A DNA stretch of 64,000 bases from Gordonia alkaliphila (GTDB lineage: Bacteria > Actinomycetota > Actinomycetes > Mycobacteriales > Mycobacteriaceae): positions 2,914,001 through 2,978,000 of the forward strand of contig NZ_JALKBW010000001.1 of assembly GCF_023017165.1 (NCBI RefSeq), in the 5' to 3' direction. Shown piece after piece: positions 25,138 through 34,692 of this stretch. The stretch's first letter is position 1, and the number at the start of each line of letters is the position of its first letter. The notes under the pieces were generated by a model. The model made no database searches, was not told where the DNA came from, and saw only the letters and a list, made by a program, of their open reading frames with translations. Both the position numbers and the translations under genes were made by a program.

Positions 25138-26627
25138 ACCTCGACGAGTACATGGCCTACGACGCGACGGCTCTGGCCGGATTGGTCTCGGATAAACAGG
25201 TGACGCCGGAAGAACTTCTGGAGCTGGCCCGTGCTCGGATACGCGAGGTGAATCCGACGCTCAACGCCGTCGTCATCGAGACCGCCGTCGCCGCCGACCG
25301 CCAGGTGGCCGGCGAGCTGTCCGGGCCGTTCGCCGGCGTGCCCTTCCTCATCAAGGATCTGGCGCAGGAATACAAGGGCTACCCGACCACGTCGGGCTCC
25401 AAGGCGCTGCGCCACGTGGTGGAATCCCAGAACGCTCTGGTGACCGACCGGTTTCTGCACGCCGGTCTGGTGATCCTGGGTAAGACCAACACTCCCGAAC
25501 TCGGCGCCAAGGGCATCACCGAATCCGACCTGTGGGGACCGGCGCGTAACCCGTGGGATCCCTCGCGGACCACCGGTGGGTCATCCGGCGGTTCGGCGGC
25601 GTCGGTGGCTGCGGGGGTGGTGCCCGCGGCCGGCGCGAACGACGGCGGCGGGTCGATCCGTATTCCGGCGGGCTGCAACGGGCTCGTCGGTCTCAAGCCC
25701 AGTCGTGGCCTCGCTCCGTATGGACCGCACACGGGGGAGCCGATGTTCGGCATGGCGGTGCAGGGCGTGGTGACCAGGACCGTGCGGGACACCGCGGGCC
25801 TGATCGACGCCATCGTCGGCCCGAATCCACTGGCCGACTACCAATCGGCGCAGCCGGAACGGCCTTTCGCCGAACTGATCGCCGAGGCGCCCGGCCGGCT
25901 GCGGATCGGCTACTCCGCCCGGTCCGCGATCAGCGGCGAGGCTTCCACGGATGCGCTCGCCGCCGTCGAGGCGACCGCGGAACTGCTCACCGAACTCGGT
26001 CATGACGTGGTGGCCGTCGACCCGCCGTACGACGACAAAGCACTCGCGCAGACGTTCCTGACGATCTGGTTCGCACACCTCGCCGCCGACGTCGCCGACA
26101 TCAAGGAGCGCACCGGCGCCGGCGATTTCGACTTCGAGGCCGACACCCTGGCGATGGTCGAAGTGGGCAGGGCGAACGGTGCTGTCGCCGCGCTGCGGGC
26201 GCTCGGCGAGATCGCCGAATACACCCACGCGATGGAGCGCTTCTACACCGACCACGACTACTTCCTGACTCCGACGATCGCGCAGAAGCCGATCAGGATC
26301 GGCGCTCTGGACACTCCGAAGGCCCTGCAGGCGGGTGCTCGTGTGGCGCACCGCGTGCATGGCGGAAAGGCCCTGATCAAGTCCGGAATCATCGACCAGA
26401 TGATCGAGGAGAACCTCGGCTGGGTGCCGTACACCCAGATGGCGAACCTCACCGGACGGCCCGCGATCAACGTGCCCGTGTACTGGGCCGACGACGGCCT
26501 GCCGCTGGGCGTGCAGTTCAACGGGCGGCTCGGGGCCGACGGCGCACTGCTGCAGTTGGCAGCGCAGCTCGAGGCCGCCCGGCCGTGGATCGACCGCTTT
26601 CCGGCCCGCCCGACACCGGCGAAGTAG
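25134..26627 (+). CDS. Amidase (amidase signature family)
   Basis: This 497-aa amide hydrolase uses the Ser-cisSer-Lys triad. Lys is in VPFLIKDLAQ (near 74), the signature runs from TTGGSSGGSAASVAAG (near 145), and the serine nucleophile region is ANDGGGSIRIPAGCNGLVG (near 170). The C-terminal NLTGRPAINVPV is also typical. Related enzymes act on varied amides (nylon oligomers, 6-aminohexanoate dimer, aryl amides), so the substrate is open. The ATG overlaps the marR stop, which suggests the same ligand-responsive operon. Confidence 0.88.
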   Translation: MNLDEYMAYDATALAGLVSDKQVTPEELLELARARIREVNPTLNAVVIETAVAADRQVAGELSGPFAGVPFLIKDLAQEYKGYPTTSGSKALRHVVESQNALVTDRFLHAGLVILGKTNTPELGAKGITESDLWGPARNPWDPSRTTGGSSGGSAASVAAGVVPAAGANDGGGSIRIPAGCNGLVGLKPSRGLAPYGPHTGEPMFGMAVQGVVTRTVRDTAGLIDAIVGPNPLADYQSAQPERPFAELIAEAPGRLRIGYSARSAISGEASTDALAAVEATAELLTELGHDVVAVDPPYDDKALAQTFLTIWFAHLAADVADIKERTGAGDFDFEADTLAMVEVGRANGAVAALRALGEIAEYTHAMERFYTDHDYFLTPTIAQKPIRIGALDTPKALQAGARVAHRVHGGKALIKSGIIDQMIEENLGWVPYTQMANLTGRPAINVPVYWADDGLPLGVQFNGRLGADGALLQLAAQLEAARPWIDRFPARPTPAK

Positions 26628-26735
26628 ACGGCGAAGCGGTTCCCGCGACCTCCGCGGCCGTCGCCGCTGCCGGCGTCCGGACGCGATGCACCTAGACTCG
26701 ATGGCAACGATGTCGAGCGGCAAGAGGTGGAGTAG

Positions 26736-27488
<753 letters not shown>

Positions 27489-27491
27489 CCG

Positions 27492-27983
27492 ATGGCAGCC
27501 AAGCAGAAGGATGCCCGGCCGATCGTGCTGATGATCGGCTTCATGGTGGTGGCCATCGTGGTCTACCTCTGGTTGTTGAGCCGCAACGCGGTGCGCCTGA
27601 TTCAGGCCGGCACGCCGGTGGGCATCGCGCTGGGCGTCGGCGTCTTCCTCCTGCCGGTGGTCGGTATCTGGATTCTGGTGCGGACCCTGCAGGCCGGCAT
27701 CGAGCACCAGCGGATGGCGGCCGCGGTGGTCGACGCCGGTCGTGAGCTGAAGGTCGACGACCTGCCGCACCGCCCGTCCGGTCGGATCGAGGTCGAGGCC
27801 GCGGATGCGCTGTTCGCGCAGGTCAAGGCCGAGTGGGAGGCCGATCCGTCGGACTGGATCAGCACCTTCCGCATCGCCCGCGCCTACGACTACGCCGGCG
27901 ACCGCAAGCGCGCCCGCGAGATGATGGGCCGCGCCGCGGCCGGCTACCGCGCCGCCCAGCAGGAGAAGCAGGAACAGAGCTGA
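27492..27983 (+). CDS. Conserved actinobacterial membrane protein (Rv2772c-like)
   Basis: This 163-aa protein has two transmembrane helices: IVLMIGFMVVAIVVYLWLL (about 11-29) and GIALGVGVFLLPVVGIWIL (about 44-62). A cytoplasmic alpha-helical C-terminal half containing a TPR-like unit follows (WISTFRIARAYDYAGDRKRAREMMGRA, in outline). It is located directly downstream of dapB, exactly as Rv2772c is. No enzymatic motif is present and the function is unknown. Confidence 0.8.
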   Translation: MAAKQKDARPIVLMIGFMVVAIVVYLWLLSRNAVRLIQAGTPVGIALGVGVFLLPVVGIWILVRTLQAGIEHQRMAAAVVDAGRELKVDDLPHRPSGRIEVEAADALFAQVKAEWEADPSDWISTFRIARAYDYAGDRKRAREMMGRAAAGYRAAQQEKQEQS

Positions 27984-27984
27984 C

Positions 27985-28437
27985 ATGGCCCGCCTGCTGA
28001 TCGTCCACCACACGCCGTCGCCGCACTGCCAGGCGATGTTCGAGGCGGTGATCGCCGGTGCGGCCGACCCGGACATCGAGGGGGTCGAGGTGGTGCGACG
28101 GGCCGCGCTGGCGGTCACGGCCACCGACTTCCTCGAAGCCGACGGCTACCTGCTCGGCACTCCCGCCAACCTGGGTTACATCTCCGGGGCCCTCAAGCAC
28201 GCCTTCGACGTGAGCTACTACCAGATCCTCGACTCCACGCAGGGGCGCCCGTTCGGCCTGTACCTGCACTCCAACGAGGGTGGCGAGGGAGCAGTGCGGG
28301 CCGTCGACTCGATCACCACCGGCTTGGGCTGGACCAAGGCCGCCGACTACCTCATCGTGTCGAACAAGCCGTCCAAGGACGAACTTCAGGCCTGCTGGGA
28401 ACTGGGCGCCACGGTCGCGGCGCAGCTGATGGCTTAA
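27985..28437 (+). CDS. Flavodoxin/NADPH-dependent FMN reductase-like protein
   Basis: This 150-aa flavodoxin-fold protein starts with LLIVHHTPSPHCQAMFEAV (phosphate-binding loop, residues 4-20) and has DGYLLGTPANLGYISGALK near 52, the second FMN-contacting loop of NAD(P)H:quinone or FMN reductases. It would bind FMN and act in redox chemistry, partner unknown. The gene is 1 nt after the membrane-protein stop and is the last gene of the dapB cluster, matching Rv2771c by position. Confidence 0.82.
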   Translation: MARLLIVHHTPSPHCQAMFEAVIAGAADPDIEGVEVVRRAALAVTATDFLEADGYLLGTPANLGYISGALKHAFDVSYYQILDSTQGRPFGLYLHSNEGGEGAVRAVDSITTGLGWTKAADYLIVSNKPSKDELQACWELGATVAAQLMA

Positions 28438-28460
28438 GGTGCCGACCGCCCGTAGGTCAG

Positions 28461-28466
28461 TACACT
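28461..28466 (+). promoter_or_regulatory. -10 hexamer of thyA (leaderless type)
   Basis: TACACT ends exactly 7 nt before GTG 28474. Confidence 0.55.
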
Positions 28467-28473
28467 CGGCACC

Positions 28474-29280
28474 GTGAGCACGACTATCCCCACCCCGTAC
28501 GAGGATCTGCTGCGTCGGGTGATGGACACCGGTACCGAGAAGGCCGACCGGACGGGAACCGGGACCCGCAGCGTCTTCGGCGCGCAGCTGCGTTTCGACC
28601 TGAGCGCGGGCTTCCCGCTGGTGACCACCAAGAAGGTGCACCTCAAGTCGATCGTGTACGAGTTGCTCTGGTTCCTGCGCGGCGACTCCAACGTGCAATG
28701 GCTGCAGGACCACGGCGTCACCATCTGGGACGAGTGGGCGTCGCCGGACGGCGAGCTTGGCCCGGTGTACGGCGTGCAGTGGCGCAACTGGCCCACGCCC
28801 TCGGGCGAGCACATCGATCAGATCCAGGCCGCCCTCGACCTGCTGCGGACCGACCCCGATTCGCGCCGCAACATGGTCTCGGCGTGGAACGTGGGGGAGA
28901 TCCCGCAGATGGCGCTCCCACCGTGCCACGCGTTCTTCCAGTTCTATGTGGCCGACGGCAAGCTGAGCTGCCAGCTGTACCAGCGCAGCGCCGACCTGTT
29001 CCTCGGCGTGCCCTTCAACATCGCGTCCTACGCGTTGCTCACCCACATGATGGCTCAGCAGGCGGGCCTGGAGGTGGGCGAGTTCATCTGGACCGGCGGC
29101 GACTGCCACATCTACGACAACCACGTCGACCAGGTCCGTGAGCAGCTGAGCCGCGAGCCGTTCGCACCGCCGACACTGCGACTGCGCCAGGCGGATTCGA
29201 TCTTCGATTACCAGTACGACGACATCGAGGTGGTCGACTACACCTCCCACCCCGCCATCAAGGCGCCGGTGGCGGTGTAA
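28474..29280 (+). CDS. thyA: Thymidylate synthase ThyA
   Basis: ThyA methylates dUMP with 5,10-methylenetetrahydrofolate, giving dTMP and dihydrofolate. The product is 268 aa. The phosphate-binding Arg is in [12 protein letters not shown] (near 21), the catalytic Cys in [11 protein letters not shown] (Cys near 151), with [19 protein letters not shown] and the C-terminal APVAV end. folA, which recycles the dihydrofolate product, follows 30 bp downstream. A flavin-dependent ThyX is also encoded 9 kb away (37418). The GTG start is supported by the leaderless promoter. Confidence 0.97.
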   Translation: MSTTIPTPYEDLLRRVMDTGTEKADRTGTGTRSVFGAQLRFDLSAGFPLVTTKKVHLKSIVYELLWFLRGDSNVQWLQDHGVTIWDEWASPDGELGPVYGVQWRNWPTPSGEHIDQIQAALDLLRTDPDSRRNMVSAWNVGEIPQMALPPCHAFFQFYVADGKLSCQLYQRSADLFLGVPFNIASYALLTHMMAQQAGLEVGEFIWTGGDCHIYDNHVDQVREQLSREPFAPPTLRLRQADSIFDYQYDDIEVVDYTSHPAIKAPVAV

Positions 29281-29310
29281 CGCGACCGAGCCAGAGGAGG
29301 ACGACCGGAC

Positions 29311-29829
29311 ATGGACATCGCATTGGTCTGGGCACAGGATCGGGTGGGCGCCATCGGTCGCCGCGGCGCGATCCCGTGGAGCGTGCCCGAAGACATGGCG
29401 CACTTCCGCGAGGCCACCGGCACCGGCGCGGTGATCATGGGGCGCAAGACCTGGGAGTCGTTGCCGGTGCGGTTCCGTCCGCTACCGGGACGACGCAACA
29501 TCGTCCTCACGCGCTCCGCGACCTACGCCGCCGACGGCGCCGAGGTGTCCAGCGATCTCGCGTCCGCCCTCGATCTGGTGGGCGGGGTGGCGTCGGTGAT
29601 CGGCGGCGGCGAGATCTACAGCGCCGCAATGGAACACGCCACCCGGCTGCGAGTCACCGAGATCGGCATGCTGGTCGACGGCGCCGATGCCTTCGCGCCC
29701 GCGGTGGATCCGGGCACCTGGGAGGAGGCCGCCGCCACCGACTGGCAGCGTTCACGGACCGGCACGCTGTACCGCTTCCTCGAATACCGGCGTATCCACT
29801 ACCCGGCCGCCGAGGCCCGTGCCCACTGA
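29311..29829 (+). CDS. folA: Dihydrofolate reductase
   Basis: This enzyme reduces dihydrofolate to tetrahydrofolate with NADPH and is the target of trimethoprim-type inhibitors. The product is 172 aa. Its N-terminal strand is LVWAQDRVGAIGRRGAIPW with the substrate Asp equivalent in PEDMAHFRE (near 27). VIMGRKTWESLP (near 46) and VIGGGEIYSAAM (near 96) bind NADPH. An AGGAGG Shine-Dalgarno sequence precedes ATG 29311. It is co-transcribed with thyA and overlaps the next gene by 11 nt. Confidence 0.97.
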   Translation: MDIALVWAQDRVGAIGRRGAIPWSVPEDMAHFREATGTGAVIMGRKTWESLPVRFRPLPGRRNIVLTRSATYAADGAEVSSDLASALDLVGGVASVIGGGEIYSAAMEHATRLRVTEIGMLVDGADAFAPAVDPGTWEEAAATDWQRSRTGTLYRFLEYRRIHYPAAEARAH

Positions 29830-31045
29830 CCTCTCGGCGCCCGCAGCGCGCGCGATTGCGCTTGCGGCACAAGGATTCACCGATCCGGCCCCGACGGGGC
29901 CGCCGACGCGAGCGCACTTCAAGCGGGTGCTGGGCCGCACGCGGCTGCTGCAGATGGACTCGGTGAACGTGCTCGCCCGGGCGCACTACCTGCCCGCGTT
30001 CAGTCGGCTCGGCGCCTACGACGACCAGCTCCTCGATACCGCAGCCTGGCGGTCGACGGCCCGCGCACCGCGTCTGCTGGCCGAGTACTGGGCGCACGAG
30101 GCCGCGCTCATCCCGGTGGACGACTGGCCGCTGTTCGGCTGGCGGATGACCGAGTTCGCAGGCGGCCGCTGGCGCCATGTCCGAGAAGCCTTGGCGCGCA
30201 ACCCCGCTCTGAAGAACGACGTCCTCGCGGCGATCACCGAGGCCGGCGCGAGCACTCCGCGCAGTCTGGAGACGGCGCTCGGCGTGGACCGGTCCGGCTC
30301 CGCACCGGGTTCCTGGTGGCAACGCGGCGAAGTGAAGAACGTCTGCGAGGCGCTGTTCGCCGGCGGCACGCTGTCCGCGGTGCGCGACGACAATTTCGTG
30401 CGCCACTACGACCTCGCCGAGCGCGTGGTCGGGGCCGAGCGCGTCGCCGCCGACATTCCCAGAAAGCAGGCGATCGCCGAGCTGGTGCGCCGGGCGGCCG
30501 CCGCGCACGGTGTCGCCACCGTCGCCGACCTCGCCGACTACTACCGCCTGGCCACCGCGGACGTGCGCGCCGTGCTCGGCGACCTGCTCGACGACGGCAC
30601 CCTCACCGCGGTGACCGTCGACGGCTGGAACGAACCGGCCTACCTGCACGCCGACGTGAAGATCCCGCGCCGACCGGCGCGCTCGACCCTGCTGTCGCCG
30701 TTCGACCCGCTCGTCTTCTACCGCCCGCGGACGTTTCGGCTCTTCGGCTTTCACTACCGCATCGAGATCTACGTGCCCGCGCACAAACGCGTGCACGGCT
30801 ACTACGTGCTGCCCTACCTGCACGACGGCCGGCTGCAGGCCCGCGTCGACCTCAAAGCCGATCGCCGCACCGGCGTGCTGCAGGTCTTGGCCGCCCACCA
30901 CGAGGACGACGCCGATCTCGGCGCCGTCGCCCACGGCCTGGCCGACGACTTGGCCGCACTGGCCCGCTGGCGCGGCCTCGACGCGATCGACGTGCAGCCG
31001 TGCGGCGACCTCGCCCCGCTGCTGCGGCAGGCGGTGGCGGCCTGA
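29819..31045 (+). CDS. Winged-helix DNA-binding protein, YcaQ/AlkX-like crosslink-repair glycosylase
   Basis: This 408-aa protein belongs to the HTH_42 family that includes E. coli YcaQ and Streptomyces AlzZ-type glycosylases, which unhook DNA interstrand crosslinks. Family landmarks are LLQMDSVNVLARAHYLPAFSR (near 43, outline), an EYWAHEAALIPVDDWPLF block (near 88), and the C-terminal LLSPFDPLVFYRPRTFRLF and KRVHGYYVLPYL. GTG 29819 overlaps folA by 11 nt. Activity on DNA lesions is inferred from family. The stop overlaps the next ATG. Confidence 0.82.
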   Translation: MPTDLSAPAARAIALAAQGFTDPAPTGPPTRAHFKRVLGRTRLLQMDSVNVLARAHYLPAFSRLGAYDDQLLDTAAWRSTARAPRLLAEYWAHEAALIPVDDWPLFGWRMTEFAGGRWRHVREALARNPALKNDVLAAITEAGASTPRSLETALGVDRSGSAPGSWWQRGEVKNVCEALFAGGTLSAVRDDNFVRHYDLAERVVGAERVAADIPRKQAIAELVRRAAAAHGVATVADLADYYRLATADVRAVLGDLLDDGTLTAVTVDGWNEPAYLHADVKIPRRPARSTLLSPFDPLVFYRPRTFRLFGFHYRIEIYVPAHKRVHGYYVLPYLHDGRLQARVDLKADRRTGVLQVLAAHHEDDADLGAVAHGLADDLAALARWRGLDAIDVQPCGDLAPLLRQAVAA

Positions 31046-31449
31046 TGGCGCAGCAACCGTCACCGGCGACGCTGGCGCACCTGCGCCGTGCCCGCGACCT
31101 GATGGACCGCGACTACGCCCAACCGCTGGACGTGCCGGCGATGGCCGACCGCGCGCTGATGTCGCCGGCGCACTTCTCCCGCGAGTTCAAGGCCGCCTAC
31201 GGCGAGACGCCCTACGGCTATCTGGTGACCCGCCGGGTGGAACGGGCCATGGCGTTGCTCCGAGCAGGCTCCAGCGTCACCGAGGCCTGCATGGCCGTCG
31301 GGTTCTCCTCGCTCGGCTCGTTCAGCAGCCGGTTCACCCAGATCGCGGGGGAGACGCCGTCGTCGTACCGGGCACGCCCGCACCACGGCATGGAAGCCCT
31401 GCCGTCGTGCATCACCAAGGTGCTCGCGCGCCCCATGCCCTGGTACTGA
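31045..31449 (+). CDS. AraC family transcriptional regulator (DNA-binding domain only)
   Basis: At 134 aa this is only the two-HTH AraC/XylS domain: LDVPAMADRALMSPAHFSREFK (first HTH, about 27-48) and SVTEACMAVGFSSLGSFSSRF (second, about 75-95). No N-terminal ligand-sensing domain is present, so signal input is unknown. It overlaps the stop of the YcaQ-like gene (TGATG) and is followed 90 bp later by a VOC/glyoxalase gene, a pairing common in actinobacteria, which suggests it controls that gene. Confidence 0.88.
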   Translation: MAQQPSPATLAHLRRARDLMDRDYAQPLDVPAMADRALMSPAHFSREFKAAYGETPYGYLVTRRVERAMALLRAGSSVTEACMAVGFSSLGSFSSRFTQIAGETPSSYRARPHHGMEALPSCITKVLARPMPWY

Positions 31450-31525
31450 GCCACGCGGCGGCAACCGAGCAGGCCGCGGCCGAAACCGAGCAGGATCGGA
31501 GAAGCGCAGCGGCCGCGCAGGGTTT

Positions 31526-31531
31526 TACCGT
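31526..31531 (+). promoter_or_regulatory. -10 hexamer of the VOC gene (leaderless type)
   Basis: TACCGT ends exactly 7 nt before ATG 31539; this decides the start over the in-frame GTG at 31530, which overlaps the hexamer. Confidence 0.5.
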
Positions 31532-31538
31532 GGAGGAC

Positions 31539-31946
31539 ATGACTACTTCGATCGCCCTCACCGCCACTCCCATCACCGTCGACGACATGGAGGCCGCGCT
31601 CGCCTTCTACCGCGACGGCCTCGGACTCGAGGTGAAACTCGACGTCCCCAACGGCGAACTCCGCTGGGTCACCCTGGGCCCGGCCGACGGCGCCGGCGAC
31701 ATCGTGCTGTCCCAACCGGCGGCCGGCCGCTCGCCCGAGGACGCCCTGGCGCTGCATTCCCTGGTCGCCAAGGGCGTGATGGGGCCGTACATCTTCACCG
31801 TCGCCGATCTCGATGCCGTCTTCGAGAGCGTCGTCGCGACCGGCGCCGAGGTGCTGTCCGAGCCCGCCGAGCAGCCGTGGGGCCCGCGCGACTGCGCGTT
31901 CCGCGACCCGGCCGGGAACATGATCCGGGTCAACGCCGCCTCCTGA
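31539..31946 (+). CDS. VOC superfamily (glyoxalase/bleomycin resistance-type) protein
   Basis: This 135-aa protein has the paired beta-alpha-beta-beta-beta units of the vicinal oxygen chelate fold: TPITVDDMEAALAFYRDGLGL (first unit, outline) and GPYIFTVADLDAVFESVVATG (second unit), ending CAFRDPAGNMIRVNA, a classical VOC finish with a candidate metal-ligand position. Members include glyoxalases, dioxygenases and drug-binding proteins, so the reaction is not predictable. It is probably regulated by the AraC protein upstream. Confidence 0.85.
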   Translation: MTTSIALTATPITVDDMEAALAFYRDGLGLEVKLDVPNGELRWVTLGPADGAGDIVLSQPAAGRSPEDALALHSLVAKGVMGPYIFTVADLDAVFESVVATGAEVLSEPAEQPWGPRDCAFRDPAGNMIRVNAAS

Positions 31947-32008
31947 CGCCGCCCGACCCCCTCCCTGCGGTCCCGCGCGCCCCGCGCGGGGCCGTAGGGT
32001 CAGTAGGC

Positions 32009-32530
32009 GTGAGTCAGATCGAGATCTACGGCCAATGGCACACCCCGCTGCCCGGCGGCACCGCCGCGCACCTCGCGGTCGCGGCGCAAGGGGAGCAGTA
32101 CGCCGTCCTCTACAACGACGCCGGCCAGTGGGACGCCCTGGCCTTCGCCTACGACGAGGAGTCCGCGCGGCGTGCCGCGCGCCTCATCGAGCACATCATC
32201 GCGATGCCCGAACACGCCCGGATCGGCGGCGACGGCGTGCTGTCCGGGGCGGGCACCGACCACGCCGGGGTGGAGTGGGTGACCCCGGACGAGCTGCTCG
32301 ACGACGAGAACGCCGCCGTCCGGATCGCGGGGCACTCGATGCGGCGCCTGCGCGTGGTGCCCAGCGTCGACGGTGACGTGCTGGGCCTGCTCGACCCGGA
32401 GACCGAACCGCACGACCTCGCCGAGTTCGGATCGGTGGCCGCCGCCGACGCCTTCATCTCGGTGATCGACGCCCTGATCCGCAACCCCGCCTACTCCGTG
32501 GTCGACGTCAACGACGAGCCGCAGCCATGA
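32009..32530 (+). CDS. Conserved hypothetical protein, 173 aa
   Basis: I do not recognise a characterised family. The protein is soluble and acidic, with no signal peptide or membrane segment. It begins (M)SQIEIYGQWHTPLPGG, has a long helix EESARRAARLIEHIIAMPEH and ends PAYSVVDVNDEPQP. A TAGGGT hexamer 8 nt before GTG 32009 suggests a near-leaderless promoter. The gene overlaps the CoA-transferase gene by 4 nt (ATGA), so it is probably in the same operon, but this gives no clear functional clue. Confidence 0.7.
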   Translation: MSQIEIYGQWHTPLPGGTAAHLAVAAQGEQYAVLYNDAGQWDALAFAYDEESARRAARLIEHIIAMPEHARIGGDGVLSGAGTDHAGVEWVTPDELLDDENAAVRIAGHSMRRLRVVPSVDGDVLGLLDPETEPHDLAEFGSVAAADAFISVIDALIRNPAYSVVDVNDEPQP

Positions 32531-33726
32531 CCGGCGCACCGTCGTCGCCGCGCCTGCCGCTGGCCGGTGTGCGGGTGCTGGAACTGGGCAGCTACATCGC
32601 GGCCCCGTCGGCCGGTCGGCTGCTGGCCGACTTCGGCGCCGAAGTGATCAAGATCGAACGCGAGAGCGGCGACGAACTGCGCAACTGGCGCCTGTACGCC
32701 GGCGAGACGTCGATGCTGTTCCGCACCATCAACCGGAACAAGAAGTCGATGGTGCTCGACCTGCGCACCGAGGAGGGCCGCGACGACGTCCGCACCCTCG
32801 CCGGACACTGCGACGTGGTGCTGGAGAACTTCCGGCCCGGCACCCTCGAGAAGTGGGGCCTGGGGCCGGAGGAACTCAGCCGCGACAATCCCGAGCTGAT
32901 CTTGGTGCGGATCTCCGCCTTCGGGCAGACCGGACCGTACGCCGAGCGGCCCGGTTTCGCGGCCGTCGCCGAGGCCTACGGCGGCTTCCGGGAACTGGTC
33001 GGCGACCCCGACCGCCCGCCGGTGCGCACCGGCGTGTCCATCGGCGACTCGATCGCCGGACTCTACGGCGCGTTCGGCGCGGTCATGGCGCTGTACGAAG
33101 GACTGCGCCGCCGCGACGCCGCCGCCGAGCCGCTGCCGGTGGCCGACCGCGTCGTCGACGTGGCGCTGCACGAGGCCATCTTCTCGATGATGGAGTCGCT
33201 GATCCCCGACCTCGGGGCCTACGGCGTGCGCCGCGAACGGACCGGTGGCCGCATGCAGGGCATCGCGCCGTCGAACGCCTACGTGTGCGGCGACGGCTTC
33301 TCGGTGGTGATCTCCGGCAATGCCGACGGCATCTTCGGCGGCTACATGCGCGCCATCGGCCGCGCCGATCTGGCCGACGACCCGGGCCTCGCCGACAACG
33401 ACGGCCGTTGGTACCGGCGCGACGAGATCGACGACGCGATCGGGGCGTGGACCGGCGCGCGGACCCGCGACGAGGTCCTCGCCGCCCTCGACGCGGCGGG
33501 CGTGCCGGCCGGGCCGATCTACACCGCCGCCGACATCGTCGCCGACCCGCAATACTCGGCGCGCAACATGATTCAGGAGTTCGACGTCGACACCGGCGCG
33601 GCCGAGCCGGTGCGCGTGGGCTTCCCCGGAGTGGTGCCGGTTCTCGGCGGACAGTCGCTGCCGATCCGCTCGCTGGGCCCGGAGATCGGTGAGCACACCG
33701 ACGAGATCCGGGAGCGATTCCTGTGA
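32527..33726 (+). CDS. CaiB/BaiF family (type III) CoA-transferase
   Basis: This 399-aa enzyme moves CoA between carboxylic acids through a mixed anhydride on a conserved Asp. Motifs are GVRVLELGSYIAAPSAGRLL (residues 14-33), DFGAEVIKIE, NRNKKSMVLDLR, ENFRPGTLEKWGLG and the Asp block VVDVALHEAIFSMM (near 211). The overlap with the HMG-CoA-lyase-like gene (GTGA) indicates the pair acts together: a carboxylate would be activated to a CoA ester and then cleaved by the lyase. The acid (for example a citramalate- or hydroxymethylglutarate-like compound) is not known. Confidence 0.88.
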   Translation: MTGAPSSPRLPLAGVRVLELGSYIAAPSAGRLLADFGAEVIKIERESGDELRNWRLYAGETSMLFRTINRNKKSMVLDLRTEEGRDDVRTLAGHCDVVLENFRPGTLEKWGLGPEELSRDNPELILVRISAFGQTGPYAERPGFAAVAEAYGGFRELVGDPDRPPVRTGVSIGDSIAGLYGAFGAVMALYEGLRRRDAAAEPLPVADRVVDVALHEAIFSMMESLIPDLGAYGVRRERTGGRMQGIAPSNAYVCGDGFSVVISGNADGIFGGYMRAIGRADLADDPGLADNDGRWYRRDEIDDAIGAWTGARTRDEVLAALDAAGVPAGPIYTAADIVADPQYSARNMIQEFDVDTGAAEPVRVGFPGVVPVLGGQSLPIRSLGPEIGEHTDEIRERFL

Positions 33727-34682
33727 CGGGCACGGCGCGCTCGACGGTGGTGCGCGACGTGACGCTGCGCGACGGCCTGCAATTGACCGGCGGGCTCCTC
33801 GACGTCGACACCAAGGCGGCGCTGGTGCGCACCCTGCTGGCCGCTGGCGTCACCGAACTGGAGATCGGGTCCATGGCGCGCGGCGACCTGGTGCCGCCGA
33901 TGGCCAACAGCCTGGCACTGATCGAGGCGCTGACCCCGGAGGAACTGGAGCACTGCTGGATCTGGGTGGCCACCCCGCGGCACGTGGCGAAGGCGGCCGC
34001 CGCCGGCGCCCGCAACTTCCAGTACTGCTTCTCGGTGTCCGACGCCCACAACCAGGCCAACATCGGCCGCCTCACCGAGGACTCGCTGGCCGCGATGCCG
34101 GACGCGGTCGCCCACGCCGAAGCCGTCGGCGGGCGCCTCGAACTGTGCCTGGCCACCGCCTTCACCTGCCCGTTCGACGGCGCCGTCGACCCCGATCGGG
34201 TCCTGGAGATCGTCGCCGATCCGCGCACCGCAGGCTCGGTCGACGTGGTGCTGGCCGACACGCTCGGGCAGGCGTACCCGGGCCAGGTGGCCGAACTGTT
34301 CGCCGCAGCCGCCCATCCGGCCGGTGAACGGCGCCTGGTGTTCCACGGCCACGACACGTGGGGGATGGGCGTGGCCAATGCCCTCGCCGCGGTCGGGGCG
34401 GGTGCCGCGATGGTCGACGGCGCGCTCGGCGGCCTCGGCGGCTGCCCGTTCGCACCGGGCGCCAGCGGCAACACCGCCACCGAGGACCTGCTGTTCGCGC
34501 TGCGCCCGGGCTGGCTCACCCCGGCCCGCTTCGGCGCACTCGTCGACGCCGGGAACGGATTGCTCGCCGAACTCGGGGAGACCTCGCGGTCCCGCGCGGC
34601 CGAGGGCGCTGCGTCGAACGCCGAGGCCTTCCCGTGGGTCAATCGCACTACCGTGCAGAACCCCGACGGCGCTCTCGGTTAA
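33723..34682 (+). CDS. Hydroxymethylglutaryl-CoA lyase-like enzyme
   Basis: This 319-aa TIM-barrel aldolase is of the HMGL-like family. The metal and substrate site begins VRDVTLRDGLQ (residues 10-20). FHGHDTWGMGVANAL (near 206) carries the His ligands, and GALGGLGGCPFAPGASGNT (near 234) is the HMG-CoA-lyase signature with its catalytic Cys, followed by ATEDLLFAL. Such enzymes split 3-hydroxy-acyl-CoAs into acetyl-CoA and a keto acid. The GTG start overlaps the CoA-transferase stop. The exact substrate is open. Confidence 0.87.
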   Translation: MTGTARSTVVRDVTLRDGLQLTGGLLDVDTKAALVRTLLAAGVTELEIGSMARGDLVPPMANSLALIEALTPEELEHCWIWVATPRHVAKAAAAGARNFQYCFSVSDAHNQANIGRLTEDSLAAMPDAVAHAEAVGGRLELCLATAFTCPFDGAVDPDRVLEIVADPRTAGSVDVVLADTLGQAYPGQVAELFAAAAHPAGERRLVFHGHDTWGMGVANALAAVGAGAAMVDGALGGLGGCPFAPGASGNTATEDLLFALRPGWLTPARFGALVDAGNGLLAELGETSRSRAAEGAASNAEAFPWVNRTTVQNPDGALG

Positions 34683-34685
34683 GGT
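34680..34685 (+). promoter_or_regulatory. -10 hexamer of the HAD gene (leaderless type)
   Basis: TAAGGT, overlapping the stop codon of the lyase-like gene, ends 7 nt before ATG 34693. Confidence 0.5.
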
Positions 34686-34692
34686 TCCCGGC

